Source of the DNA: Lycium barbarum
Taxonomy: Eukaryota > Streptophyta > Magnoliopsida > Solanales > Solanaceae
NCBI RefSeq assembly: GCF_019175385.1
Contig: NC_083344.1
Span: 61,690,782-61,754,781 of the forward strand
DNA length: 64,000 bases
Direction: 5' to 3'
Shown: positions 44,690 through 57,800 of the stretch, piece after piece
Position numbering within the stretch: position 1 is the stretch's first letter
How the letters are laid out: the number at the start of each line of letters is the position of its first letter
Program-made: the position numbers and the translations under genes
The notes under the pieces: model-generated
What the model was told of the DNA's origin: nothing
Databases searched by the model: none
Seen by the model: the letters and a program-made list of their open reading frames with translations, nothing else

Positions 44690-47600
44690 CCTGCAATATC
44701 AGGTACACACAACCTGCCCCTGAATAATAAAGTCCCGTCCGGAGTGAACTCGAACGGAGTCTTCTCCTTATCATAGGTTGTGTCTCTGTATCGTGCCAAA
44801 ACAGGATCTTCATATTGATGCCGTTTGATATCTTCCTTAATAGATGATTCAGAAACCCCTCGGACAGAAATCCGTGTACCTCCAGAATCGGCCAGACGAA
44901 CCCCAAGATTAGCCAACTGATGAATGTCACGTACTATCTCTCTCCTGTCTGGCTGTAAATCGACCAAGCGGCCGATAGATTTCCGGCTAAGCGCATCTAC
45001 AACAACATTAGCCTTGCCCGGATGATTCAGAATATCCACATCATAGTCTTTTAGGAGCTCCAGCCACCTCCGCTGCAAGCTCCAGATCGTGAGTAGGATA
45101 ATTCTTTTCATGCTTTTTCAATTGCCGAGAAGCATAAGCTATAACTCTGCCGTGCTGCATCAATACACAGCCCAATCCCACGCCAGAAGCGTCACAATAA
45201 ATAACATATCCATCGGGTCCCTCTGGAAGAGTCAGAACTGGGGCTGTAGTCAGCTTCTCTTTCAGCAACTGGAAGCTTCGTTCACAAGCATCAGTCCACT
45301 GGAACTTGGCTCCCTTCTGAGTTAGCCTTGTCAAAGGCGCTGAAAGCGAAGAAATTTTTTCCACAAATCTTCTGTAATAGCCTGCTAACCCCAGGAAACT
45401 ACGTACCTCTATGGGCGTCGTGGGTCTGGGCCAATTTTTCACGGCATCAATCTTCTGTGTATCCACCCGGACACCATCAGCTGCAATAATATGGCCCAGG
45501 AATGCCACTGAACCCAGCCAGAATTCACATTTAGAAAATTTTGCATATAATTTCTGATGCCGAAGTACCCCTAATACCGTTCTCAGATGATCTGCGTGCT
45601 CTGCCTCGGACCGAGAATAGACCAGAATGTCATCGATAAATACAATTACGAACATATCCAAGAATGGCCTGAATACCCGGTTCATTAGATCCATGAATAC
45701 CGCAGGAGCATTAGTCAGCCCAAAAGACATAACTCTGAATTCATAATGCCCATATCTGGTCCGGAATGCTGTCTTAGGAATATCGGCCTCCCGTACCCGT
45801 ACCTGATGATAGCCAGACCGAAGATCTATCTTCGAAAAATACTTGGCGCCCTGCAACTGATCAAACAAATCGTCAATTCTGGTGAGGGGGTATTTATTCT
45901 TTATGGTTACCTTATTCAGCTGTCGATAATCAATACACATACGCAATGACCCGTCTTTCTTGCGCACAAATAATACCGGGGCTCCCCAAGGCAAAGTGCT
46001 GCGTCTAATGAAGCCTTTTTCTAGCAGATCCTTCAACTGCTCTTTCAGTTCTTTCAATTCTGCCGGTGCCATTCTGTACGGGGGAATAGATATCGGCTGA
46101 GTATCCGGAAGCAAATTAATAGTAAAATCTATCTCCCGCTCTGGAGGAAGGCCTAGAAGCTCTTCTGGGAACACATCTGGAAATTCATTAACCACGGGAA
46201 CTGACTGAAGAGTCGGCGTTTCTCCTGTCAAGTCTTGTACCCGAACCAGATGATAAAAATAACCCTTTCTGATCATTTTCTTTGCCTTAAGGTATGAAAT
46301 AAACTTACCTTTCGGCGATGCTGTATTACCGGCCCATTCTATAACTGGCTCCCCAGGAAACTGGAAACGAACTACCTTATTTTGGTAATCAACATTAGCA
46401 TAACAGGAGGCTAACCAGTCCATTCCCATAATAACATCGAACTCGACCATATCTAACTCCACCAGATCTGCCTTAGTGTCACGGCCACATACAATTACAG
46501 AACAGTTCTTATATACCTGTTTTGCTACAATAAAGTCCCCAATCGGTGTGGCTACCTCAAACGGCTCTATAGGTTCAGATGTTATACCAATTTTACAAGC
46601 AACCAGAGGCGAAATATATGACAAAGTCGAACCTGGATCAATCAATGCATACACAGACCGAGAGAAAACCAATAATGTACCTGTAACGACATTAGGCGAT
46701 GCCTCCTGATCCTGGCGGCTGGACAGAGCATAAATGCGGTTCGAAGGACCGCTAGTACTAGAAGCTCCACCACGGCCTCTGCCGCGACCCGCTGGTGCTG
46801 AAGTACCTGGCCCCGTAGGGCGCATAGCCACTGAAGAAGATGAAGACCCGGCGGCTGATCCGGTAGGCTGCGCTGCGCCACCCGAACTACCCTTATACGG
46901 GCAATCTCTCACAGAATGGCCCTGACGGCCACAAGAAAAACATGCACCGGTGGCTCTGTAGCACTCCCCAGGATGGTATCTGCCACAATAAGAACACTGA
47001 GGCCTAGGTGGCCTCGTCTGACCAGAACCCCTGTCTGTCCGCGAACCTGAAGCCTTGGAGCTCTGACCTGCTCCTGAATAACCTGGGCTATCAAATCTGC
47101 GACCTGTAGGCTGTGGAGGTGCGCTCTGTGCCGGCTGGGATAGATGTCTGCTAGGCTGCTGCGGCTGCTGAGGCTGCTGAGGCTGCCTGCCCCGAGAATC
47201 TCCAGAATACCCAGATGATCTGGCCCTCTTGGGCTATCTCCGATCCTGGCTCCTATCAGGCTGACGCTCCCTATGACGGTCCTCCATGCCCTGGGCGTGG
47301 GCCTGAATCCGGGCAATATCCATGCCGGGCTGAGCAGCTAATACCAAATAACTATCGACAAAATAGCGGTCCAGCCCCATAATGTACCTGTGCATCCTGT
47401 CAGCCATAGTAGCTACCACAGCAGGTGCGTATCGGGCCAATGAGTCGAACTCCATACTATACTCTCGAACACTGCGACCCCTCTGCCTCAGCAATAAGAA
47501 TCTGTCAGCCTTGGCCCGCCGTAACTCCGGAGGCAGAAAGTGGCTAAGAAAAGCCTGAGAAAAATCATCCGAAACTGCTGGGGGAGCGCCGTCGCCTCTG

Positions 47601-48151
47601 GATAACTCCCATGACTTGTACCAATTTGCCGCTATATCATACAACCGGTAAGAAGCCAATGTGACTGACTCTGTCGCGGAAGCATTAATAAACTGTAAGG
47701 TGCGCCGCATCTTCCTGATGAACTCCTCGGGATCCTCCTCGGGCTTTGTCCCGAAGAACTCTGGAGGGCCACAAGTCAAGAACTCACGGGCTCTCGAACT
47801 GTCACGCCTGTAAGCCCGGTCACCTCCCAGTCCGTGCCCCTGAACCTGTCCTGCCACAAGTCTAGTCAATAGCTGGACTGCCTCTCTCATAGTCTGATCC
47901 TCAGTCCCTGGCCGTGGAGCTGGAGGCTCAGGTACTGGAATCTCGGGAGCTGGCGGTGGAGCCGCCCCTCGACCTGCAGCCGCTGCTGCTCCAATATCCT
48001 CTACGTGTGGCGGGGTGGAAGATCCCTCTGCCGGGGGCAAAATATCAGGAGCAATATGAGCATGGGCCCTGGTAACCCTCTGGGTCCGACTAGTCTCTCC
48101 CACAGCTGCTGCCTTGGCCTTTTGGGCCGCTGTCGCCTTTTTTGGAGGCAT
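44685..48151 (-). pseudogene. Gag, protease, RT and RNase H part of element C gag-pol
   Basis: Starts [10 protein letters not shown] at 48151. Gag domain and zinc knuckles ([14 protein letters not shown]) are present, with a TAG at 47234-47236 in the linker, after which the same frame continues. Protease (ALIDPGST), reverse transcriptase (FIDDILVYS) and RNase H (YCDASG) follow. Near 45073 about 119 bp are missing relative to A, shifting the frame within RNase H. The rest reaches the B insertion site. Stop, deletion and insertion make it dead. Confidence 0.9.
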
Positions 48152-48153
48152 AA

Positions 48154-48182
48154 CTGCAAATGTAACAATTCGTTAGGGAGGA
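48154..48182 (-). promoter_or_regulatory. Predicted 3' splice site before gag of C
   Basis: Minus-strand CCCTAACG branch-like motif, then TTTGCAG (AG complement 48154-48155), two bases before the ATG. Donor AAAAG|GTAAGG complement at 50822-50823. Confidence 0.6.
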
Positions 48183-48260
48183 ATCATCCTGATAACACAG
48201 CTCTATCGCACGATCTAAGACAGAATGAAGGGTAGTATCCTAAATGCCCTGTAGCCTCCT

Positions 48261-48294
48261 GTTTATAGGTATGGTGCACAACACACCGATAAAC
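48261..48294 (-). other. Leader hairpin with GTGCAC loop, element C
   Basis: Stem GGTGTG/CATACC, a G-C replacing the A-T of A and B, loop palindrome GTGCAC kept. Confidence 0.7.
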
Positions 48295-48338
48295 AAGACT
48301 CTACTAGACACGGTCTGTAGACATTCCGAGGACGAACC

Positions 48339-48350
48339 GCTCTGATACCA
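48339..48350 (-). other. Primer binding site of element C
   Basis: Minus-strand TGGTATCAGAGC, four bases after the 5' LTR. Confidence 0.92.
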
Positions 48351-48354
48351 CTTT

Positions 48355-51300
48355 TGTCACTACCCAACCCCGTAGGCCATGACTAGTGCCCGATCTGGGC
48401 ACTCAAACGCATTCTAGTAAATGGCAGAAGCCGACAAGGCTTTATTTCAAATTTAGCTAATTTTTAGAAAAATTTCGGCAGAGTTTCCTTCGTTTTACGG
48501 ACTATCCCATATATCCTGCACGCAGAAAATACCAACAAAGGCCACGCAGGGCCAACAAAGCAACATCTAAATATATGCGGACCGGCCGCCGCGGCGAATG
48601 GGATCGCCCAAACACAACATAAGCACCCAACTGTACAGAAAGATCCCGACCCATAACATGTCCACAGACCTCTAACAAACCGACAGAATCATATGACGGG
48701 ACAGGGCCCCGCCGTACCCATGAACGAGAATATACATATATAAAAGTGACAGACTATACCAAAAGATGGCTCTGAATAAAAGAGCGCTCCAAGAATAGCA
48801 GAATGAGATCCTAAGCAGACGGATCAGTAAACCTGTCGTCGGTACCTGCGCGGCATGAAAACGCAGCCCCCGAAGAAAGGGGGTCAGTACGAAATATGTA
48901 CTGAATATGTAAAGCCTGAGCTGCAGAAACAAAATCATAACTGGTGCAGAACATACAGAAAGTAAACGGAAAATCCAAAGTATCAGATACATATTTCCAA
49001 ACACATGCAGAGTGTGTACAGAACATATGTCATATCAAATCCGTCCCCTGCCAAGGGACTCGGCAGACAGAACGTGGCCACCCTCCCGACGCTGGTGCCA
49101 CAACACAGAAGAATCAGAATAGGGGCATAACCCCGTAACATAATATGTCATATCAGATGGCCATAGTAAATCATATCAGAACAAACGTACATGGCACAGC
49201 ATACTCCACAAACCCATGTACACATATACCTGCCCCCTCACATCGAGGCACGGCGAACAATGCAGGGGATTACGCTTGACAACATATCCTGGCCCGGGCT
49301 CAGTGTGGGAAACATTGGGGAATCCACGAATAGAGTCGTGAGAAACTAATGCAAGTAAAATATCATACATGTTTCCATAGACTCGATGAGGCATATCAAA
49401 GACAAACCGATCCGATGAAGTCGGAAGGAATCATAGTAAATGAGTTTCGAGTATCAAAACAATTTATCAGACTTAACGGAATATTTAAAACCATATTAGT
49501 TAGGTAATTAAAAGGGTAGTCGAAACGTTTCTTTCAAAAATCGTTCAAAAAGGGGACTTTAGTACATTAAGGGCAAAACCGGGAATAGCGGGCCCACCTC
49601 GGAACAAGCAAGGCGGTGGGCTCAAATTACGCCCTTTAAGCTTATGGGGTCACCTATAAAGGTTCTACGAACATTCTATAGCTTTTCAAGGAGTTTAGAG
49701 AAAGTTTACATACTTTTAGGAAAAGCATATCAAAATGGTTCAATTCTACTGAAGGAAAAACTGAGATTTTCTCTTGCGGATTCCGATGGCCAAGAAGGTC
49801 TTTTGAGGCCCGAATCCGATCCTAAAACACTTAGACATGCCAAAAGAAGGATCGGGGTAGCTTTACATACCTTTCAAGCTCCTTACGCCTTTCCAAACTC
49901 ACTTCCCGTTTCGTCAAAAATCTGCAAATGGTCAAGTTTGCCAATTGTAAGTTATAGATGCTACAAATTCAATTCAACTCTTATTTGTCTACCGAAATTT
50001 CGGCAGCACTTCCCCTATACATATAGCACCCCCGAGAACTTAACTCGGCTCACAATCATCAACAACAACCCAAGCAACAACATCAACAACAAACATTAGA
50101 AACACAATATGGCAACACTAGTTCTACTTGCCGACATAATGTCATAACCTTTACTTCAACCTTAACTTTCAAACTATTCTCAACAATTTCACATTCATTA
50201 TCAATCTAGATTACCACAACATAGTTTAAAAGCATTTCATATCGTTTTCCATAAGATATTCATACGATATACATAATATACAAACTTTCCGCCAAAGTCA
50301 TAACGCATTCGAAACTTCTAATCTTTGACTTACGTATTCATAACATGATTCCATCTTCCAAATTCATCAATACCCGTCATAATTTGCAACCTAATAACTT
50401 CATTTTCATAATGTCGCAAAATCATACTTAAACGACATAAGTTTTATACATTCCATTTCAAAGCAAACTCATATCGTTTTACTTTCATTTACATTGCAAG
50501 AATCACAATAACACAATTAACACACTAGACAAACTTAATCCATTTCCATTCCACACACCCCATACCACACGGCCAAACACCCCACTACCAACTACTATCT
50601 AATTCATTCAATTTTCATTTCCAAGATGCATTTCATCCCATCCACAACTAGAATATGATATAAATTCAACACCTTACAATTATACACATACATATATACA
50701 CGGCCACATGCCTATATACATATCCACTTGGTAAACTTCTATTTTTCCGTACAATCAACTCATTCTCACATACTACAACATAAACAAAACTTCATAAAAC
50801 AATAAAAAGGAATGAATCCTTACCTTTTTCTCTAGTCTTCTTTACTTGAACTAGTGATCAAATTGAGGAACCAAGTGCTTCTTCCTCCAAGGCAACTACA
50901 CCAAGTTGAAGAGGCTACCCAAATTAGTAGGAAAACCACAAAATATAAATTTTTGAAGCAAGATTGTTGTGGCTTATTTTTGCACTCCAAACCCGAAACC
51001 CTCTTCTCTTTCTCCTCTCTTGCTTTGTTTTTCTTGTCTTCTAAGTTTTTCTTGAACTTTCCAATGTATATAATAGCCCCTTAATTAAATTGTCACATGG
51101 TTGCCATGTGACTTGGGTTTGGGCCAAGTATGTTGGCCGGCCACCCCTTTTGAGTTGGGCCCAAATTTTTCTTTCAATTATTTGGGCCTAATGGATTATA
51201 ATTCCCGTTTTGTAATTCCCGAAACTAATTTTCGAAATCCCAAATTTGCCCTTAGCGTTCCTCGACACTTCCATATTAATATTCTTTCATAACAATTCAA

Positions 51301-51388
51301 GGGTTACATAAATTCAATTATGACCTTATTTCATACAAGTCCAAATTATTTCCAATTTTCCAAAGGTGTGAAAACACGGGATATAACA
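48355..51388 (-). repeat. 5' LTR of element C
   Basis: 3034 bp. Inverted repeat arms GTCACATGG/CCATGTGAC at 51092-51112, TATA box near 51066, donor complement at 50822-50823, palindrome 49992-50003, second donor complement 49869-49870, tandem hairpins 48867-48903. No ATG between TATA and donor. Confidence 0.92.
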
Positions 51389-51393
51389 GATTC
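51389..51393. repeat. Target site duplication of element C (right)
   Basis: GATTC, matching 30717-30721. Confidence 0.9.
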
Positions 51394-51716
51394 ACAGGAG
51401 CACTCTACTATTCCGGAGGTGCCATTTGTTGATACATTATTTTTTGTATATATATTGGGCACGACGGGGTCCTGTCCCGTTCTTATGTCTTAGTACTCTA
51501 GTAGAGGCTCGTAGATACGGATACGTAGGTAATAGTTGTCTTATGGATACATTAGTGTATATTTTTGTATATCATTTTTTCAGCCGTGGGGGCTTATGTA
51601 TATTTATGTAATGCATTGGAGATTATATGCGTTCAGGTTGTGTATGATGGTTAGCATGAGTGGTGCTCGGTAGTCAGCTCCGTGTACCCGTCATGGCCCC
51701 TAGTCGGGTCGTGACA
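51394..51716 (+). repeat. 3' LTR of element D, right part
   Basis: Continues the LTR interrupted at 30721; ends CCTAGTCGGGTCGTGACA. CTTCC at 51717-51721 is the likely target duplication; its partner is off-window. Confidence 0.85.
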
Positions 51717-52213
51717 CTTCCAATGCCAAGCTATCTTCCAAACATCATTTTCTCTCTTAAGTGGGTCCACAAGTGTCTCCAACGTCCTCTTCCATGCCCT
51801 TGACCGATTAGCATCGATCATGCCCTTTAGGATTATATCATCATTGCTCATGGATTACTCTCTTGTAAAGGATAATTTCTTATTTGAGAATGACATGACT
51901 ATTGAAAATGAAGCATCTAGTGGAATGTTTTGTAATGTTGAAAGTGTAGCCACTTTTGGGGACTACATGGTGTTTGAAAATCAACTATGGAGTGATGACG
52001 CCCTTCCGTATGATGGAGATCTTTCCTTTGGAAATGATAATACACTTCGGGGGACGGAGTGTTTTGAAAAGGAAGGCGATACTTGTTTGGAAATTGCTAA
52101 TTCTTCTTTGAGTGTTCTGAATGTGAGTAGCATGCTTGACCTTATTTTTGAACTTAATAGTGAAACTACCTTTGAGGACACCATAGATGAAGTTGTTTTG
52201 CGTGACACCTTTC
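51717..52213 (+). pseudogene. Pre-insertion fragment with an open frame, unrecognised
   Basis: About 497 bp between the ends of D and H. One frame is open from the D boundary through the H boundary (at least 165 codons); the ATG at 51820 is internal, so the true start may have been cut off. The product is acidic, rich in E, D, S and F, with repeated short acidic turns such as FENDM and YDGDLSFGND and no domain I recognise. The last residues of the 153-codon ORF (after 52213) are LTR sequence. A partial copy lies at 60780-60899. It could be a fragment of a host gene or of an older element. Confidence 0.45.
52209..52213. repeat. Probable target site duplication of element H (left)
   Basis: CTTTC directly before the LTR. 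The copy before 60900 is part of the duplicated flank, not the right-hand duplication. Confidence 0.5.
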
Positions 52214-54616
52214 TGTTACACCTCGGAAAATTTTCCGTTGGTACGCAAGAGAATGAACTAGTGATGAATATGAGTGCATGATGTCTATGAGTAAGAAACG
52301 AGGTTTGATGACCTTAGGCGAGATTTTGAAAGTATCCGATGTGAGACGAGGAAGTTGGCTAAGTTAAGATGAGATACAAGCTGAGCAATGCATGCGTATG
52401 GATGGGGGTGATTAAAATGACAAGTCTAAGAAATATGGGAAGTTGCAGAATTGCAACTGCCCAGTGGTCGTAAATTGCAAAATACGGACCGTAAATTGCT
52501 ATACGGTCCGTAAACTGGCAGTCGTAAACTGCCATGCAAGGCTTCAACTTTCTGCCAGCCGAGGAAATGGTTAAATACGACCTGGTGGACGGACCGTAAA
52601 GTGATTTAGGGCCCGTAAACCATGGTAGTAAATCACCATGCATGCAGCCTTAAGTTTCTGGTTCTGCTTAAGCTTAAAGACGACCACGAGGGACGGTCCG
52701 TAAACTGAAATACGGACCGTAAACCTCCATGGACGACCACTGTTCACCCAGCACAGATTTTTCAATTCATTAAATATGAGGATCAAGACTTGTTTATTTC
52801 ATTTCTACATTACACCACTTCTCTCTAGAATCATCTCTCTACATTTATTTCATAAGTTTTCAAAGATTATAAGTCACCAACAACATAAACAAGTGAATCA
52901 AGTGTAAGCAAGCCATTAAATACCATTCAAGTCAAGAAATGCAAATGGCGAAAAACTAGGGTTTTGCTCAAAGTGGAGTATTATTAACCAAAGCTTGTTC
53001 CTACAACTTATAAGGTACGATTCATGATTTTTACATGATGTTTAAGTTATTGAAGAGTTGGAATACATGGATTGTAGAAAATATGGTCAAGTAGGTCATG
53101 AATGATGAATAGTGACATTTTGTGGAATAGGTGGAATTGAATCATGAATGTTGTTGTGTTGTGATATGAATGCATTATAAATGGTACTAAGATCATGAAC
53201 TAGACACTTTAGACGAATGGACGAAGTTGGATGTTATGACCATGAATATGGGTGAATTAGAGGCAAATTAAGGAATCTAAATAATGTGGGTAACGTGAAT
53301 GACTAATGGCCATTGTTATGATATTAATGAAGGTATAGACGCTAGCATTGGAAGGAAGCGTGAAAGTGTAGAATAGTCCGACGAAAAGGTATGTAAGGCT
53401 AACCCTTCTTTCATAAGGCATGGTTCCTTGGCCAAACTCTTAAATCCTCTATACGAGTATGTTGTATTCAAGTGATTGACACTCCGAGCTCATAAGCTCA
53501 CGACCCTTGATACGTGCTACGAATGTACTACACACCCCATTGACGAGTAAGCATAAGATAGAGATGTAGCGAAAACGATGATGATAGTGATGACGATGAT
53601 AATAATAATAATGCTAAAGGTACCTACGGGCTATTATATTCACATGTGCCTATGAAGGGCTATAATGACACCCCGAGCTTATAATGCCGGGTAGAATATA
53701 TGTATATGGATGTATATATGTATGTATGCATATGCTTACGTAACGCGCGCACACGTCTGCAGATGGTACGGATAACCCTAAAGCCTTGGTAGGGTCAGGT
53801 AGAAATAACATTGAGCCTTGGTTGGCCAAGTACGTACGAAACACCGAGCCTTATGGTCGGGTACGCTATGTATGTATATAAGTGTATGGCTATGTATATA
53901 ATACGAATATGAATGTGAAAAGACTATGTATATGAATGCGAATAGGGGCATGTATACGAATACGAGCACTATTATGAAATACGCATGAGAAATGGAAAGT
54001 TCCTATGAAAGGCAGGTAAGTGCCATGATGATGATATTATTGTCTTCCCTAGTATGCCACTTCATATATTGTCTATGATGCTTCTATATTGATGTTGATC
54101 ATGATTTACATACTCAGTACATTCTTCGTACTGACGTTCTTTTGTTTGTGGACGCTGCATCATGCCCGCAGGTGCACAGGGAGACAGACTTGATCCATAG
54201 CTGCCTATTCCGAGATTACATAGCGAAGCTCCATTTCGTTCGGAGCCATAGCTTTTGGGTACTTATTCTTTTGTGTATATAATTATAGGCATAGCGGGGT
54301 CCTGTCCCGCTCATGTGATGTGTTATACTCTTCCTAGAGGCTCGTAGTCATGTGTATATGGTTAGACAGGTCCGGCCTTGTCTGCCTATGTTTTGTATAT
54401 CATTTTGTCAGCCACGTTGGCTACGTACATTGATGTGGCATAGATGCCTATGGTGATATAAATGTACCGTTGTCCAATTGGGACTAGTTAACGAATGAAT
54501 GGAAATTTATGTATAATTATGTGGCTCACCTAGATGTAAGTATAAGAGTAAGCTAAGAGGGTGCTCGGGTGGGTTAGCACCGGGTGCTCGTCGCGGTCCC
54601 GAGTCGGGTCGTGACA
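52214..54616 (+). repeat. 5' LTR of element H
   Basis: 2403 bp. Array of TACGGNCCGTA motifs 52470-52735, TATA-like TTAAATATG near 52772, donor site weakened to TAAG|GTACGA (GT at 53015; the other copies read GTAAGA), second donor-like GT at 53389, tandem hairpins 54115-54154. Confidence 0.9.
52470..52735 (+). repeat. TACGGNCCGTA inverted array in the H LTR
   Basis: TACGGACCGTA (52483-52493) and its reverse complement TACGGTCCGTA (52502-52512) form a pair; a second similar pair lies near 52693-52723 and variants occur between. Repeated in both other H LTR copies and related to motifs in D at 28980-29105. Confidence 0.8.
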
Positions 54617-54620
54617 AAAG

Positions 54621-54632
54621 TGGTATCAGAGC
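54621..54632 (+). other. Primer binding site of element H
   Basis: TGGTATCAGAGC, four bases after the LTR. Confidence 0.92.
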
Positions 54633-54678
54633 AGTTCAGTCCTAGGGTGTGTCTACGAGCCGTGTCTAGTAGAGTCTT

Positions 54679-54712
54679 GGTTATGGGTGTGTTGCGCGCC
54701 ACACTTATAAAC
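54679..54712 (+). other. Leader hairpin with GCGCGC loop, element H
   Basis: Stem GGTGTG/CACACT and loop TTGCGCGC. The loop differs from GTGCAC of A, B, C and E but remains a 6-nt palindrome. Confidence 0.72.
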
Positions 54713-54802
54713 AAGAAGCTGCGGACATTTTAGGAATATATGACCTTCTTTCTTCATAAGAATCGTGCGATAGAGCTATGATATAGGAAATTCTTGCTCC
54801 TA

Positions 54803-54824
54803 AATCGTGTGTTGTGTATTTCAG
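54803..54824 (+). promoter_or_regulatory. Predicted 3' splice site before gag of H
   Basis: CCTAAAT branch-like motif then GTATTTCAG, two bases before the gag ATG at 54827. Confidence 0.55.
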
Positions 54825-54826
54825 AG

Positions 54827-57800
54827 ATGCCTAAAAAGGGAAAGGCTACGGCAGCCCAAAAGGGCAAGACGGTGGCAGAGAAGGGGGCTAAGAAAGCACA
54901 GCCACCGGTAGTAGAGGAAGGTGAGTCCCAGAGTGCGGCTCAATCTCAGTCCACCCAGACAGTGCCTATTACTGAGGAGCGTGAGGGAGCCTCAGCCCCA
55001 GCTCCAGCACCTCCAGCTCCTCCACCAAATGCTTCGGGCCAATATGTGAAAGAGGCCATTAATTTGTTGACCCAGTTGGTTGCGGCCCAGGTTCAGAGGC
55101 AAGGTACAGGGTATGGTGATAGGGCTGTTAGTGTAAGGGCCCGTGATTTCATTACTTTGAACCCCTCGGAATTCTTTGGGTCAAATCCGGAGGAGGATCC
55201 CCAGGAATTTATTGATGGTATACTAAGGACGCTCCGGTTGATACATGCTTCAGACACCGAGTCGGTAGAGCTAGCGTCCTACAGATTGAGAGATGTCTCG
55301 ATCCAGTGGTATACAGTATGGATGGCATCGCGGGGAGCCAGTACACCTCCCCCGGTATGGCAAGAGTTTGTTGATGCTTTTCTCCATCACTATATGCCTC
55401 CAGAAGTGCGGCGAGCAAGGGCCGATAAATTCTTAAATTTGAGGCAAGGTAGTATGAGTGCCCTAGAGTATATCCTCCGCTTTAACTCCTTGGCTAGGTA
55501 TGCTTCGGCCAGGGTGGCAGATATGGGCGACAGGGTACACCGATTCGTAAAGGGTCTAGGGCCACACTTGATGGATAAATGCTTGACTGCGTCCTTTCAA
55601 GACGGTATGGATATTGCACGCATTCAAGCACATGCTCAGAACTTAGAAGAAAGCCTACAACAACGGAGGAGTGAGCGCGAGCAAGATCGGGGACATAGCA
55701 AGAGAGCTAGATCTTCGAGTCCGATAAGCGAGTTTAGAGGCGGACATAGGCAGCAGTTCCCTAGACATTAAGGCCATTCTATGACCAGTGCATCTCCTCG
55801 GTTTCCAGGCCAGAGCCTCGATAGATCTGCTCGTTCAGGGTCGAGTCCCAGTTATTCAGGACCTCAGTTCAGAGATGATTCAGGCCAGTCAAGGCCACCT
55901 GTACCACGATGTTCCCAGTGTGGGAAGTTGCATTGGGGTCGATGCCGATTGGGCTCAGATGGTTGCTATTCATGAGGTCAACCAGGCCATATCATGCGTG
56001 ATTGCCCCTCAGTACAGGGTAGAGGTAGGACCCAGCTAGCAGGGTCGGCAGCCGGATCATCAGCATCTGTACGCTCTACGGGGCCAGGTTCACATGTGCC
56101 AGTCGGCCATGGTAGAGGTAGAGGCAGAGCTCCCAGTACTAGCGGTCCTCAGCACCGTATTTATGCTTTGGCTGGACGCCAAGATCTTGAGTCTTCTCCT
56201 GATGTGGTCACAAGTATATTATCGGTATTCTCTCATGATGTATATGCTTTGATTGATCCGGGCTCCACATTATCATATGTTACTCATCTATTGCGGGTCA
56301 ATTTATAATTGAGCCGGAGTCTGTCAAGCCTTTTGAGGTGTCTACACCTGTGGGTGAATCGGTAATAGCTAGCCAAGTATATAGGAATTGTGTGATTGTG
56401 ATTTGTGATCTTCGTACCATGATTGATTTGCATGTGCAATAAATGGTAGATTTTGACGTTATTATGGGCATGGATTGGTTGGCTTCTTGTTATGCCAATG
56501 TTGATTGCCGAATGAAGATGGTTCGTTTCCAGTTTCCGGGAGAACCAGTCTTAGAATGGAAAGGGAATGCGACATCACCAAAAGGTAGGTTTATTTCCTA
56601 TCTAAAGGCAAGGAAAATGATCACAAAAGGGTGCATTTATCATCTAGTACGAGTTCAAGATATAGAAGCTGAGTCGCCGACTCTACAGTCAGTTCCAGTG
56701 GTGAACGAATTTCCGGATGTGTTCCCGGAAGAGCTTCCAGGCCTTCCTCCCGAACGGGAAATTGATTTTTCCATTGATGTGTTGCCAGGCACCACACCTA
56801 TATCTATTCCCCCATATAGAATGGCACCCGCGGAATTGAAAGAGTTGAAGGAGCAATTGAGGGACTTGCTTGATAAAGGCTTCATTAGGCCAAGTTCATC
56901 CCGTGGGGAGCACCCGTATTGTTCGTCTGGAAGAAGGATGGCTCCTTGAGAATGTGCATTGATTATCAACAATTGAATAAAGTGACGATTAAGAACAAGT
57001 ATCCCCTCCCGAGGATTGATGATTTATTTGATCAATTGCAAGGTGCCAAATGGTTTTCAAAGATTGATTTGAGGTCCGGGTATCACCAAGTAAGAGTTAG
57101 GGAGAAAGATATCCCTAACACAGCTTTCAGAACAAGATATGGCCATTTCGAGTTCCGAGTAATGTCGTTTGGGTTAACTAATGCACCGGCAACGTTTATG
57201 GACTTAATGAATAATGTATTTAGACCTTTTCTGGATCTATTCGTGATTGTATTCATCGACGATATCCTGGTGTATTCTAGATCCGAGACAGATCATGCGG
57301 AGCATTTGCGTATAGTCCTTGGAGTTCTGCGAGCTCGAGAGTTGTTTGCAAAATTCTCCAAGTGTGAGTTTTGGTTGAACTCAGTATCATTTCTGGGCCA
57401 TATTGTTGCAGCTGATGGTATTCGAGTGGATAGCCAAAAGATCGAGGCCGTGAAGACTTGGCCAAGGCCCACGACTCCTACGGAGGTTCGTAGCTTTTTG
57501 GGCTTAGCAGGCTATTACAGAAGAATTGTTGAGGGTTTTCTTCTATTTCTGCGCCACTCACCAAGCTGACTCAGAAGTCAGCTAAGTTTCAATGGACAGA
57601 TGCTTGCGAGCGTAGTTTCCAAGAGTTGAAAGACCGATTGACTTCAGCCCCAGTCTTGACACTTCCAGAGGGATTGGAAGGATATGTTATTTATTGTGAT
57701 GCTTCAGGCGTCGGGCTAGGTTGTGTACTGATGCAACACGGTAAGGTGATTGCGTACGCTTCTAGGCAATTGCGGAAACATGAACAGAATTACCCGACCC

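Larger units (their letters stand above)
30722..51388 (-). mobile_element. Full-length but decayed chromovirus, element C, split by B
   Basis: Minus strand. Right LTR 48355-51388 (5'), left LTR 30722-33762 (3'), primer site 48339-48350, gag-pol pseudogene in two pieces, polypurine tract at 33763. GATTC flanks it on both sides. Without B and one GAAGA copy it is about 11.2 kb, close to A in size and order. It sits in the 3' LTR of D. Confidence 0.93.

Noticed and set aside
54794..54826. Upstream start of H gag (MLLNRVLCISE)
   Set aside because: The start codon is not ATG and the segment covers the acceptor-like TTTCAG; the MPKKGK ATG matches the start in relatives.
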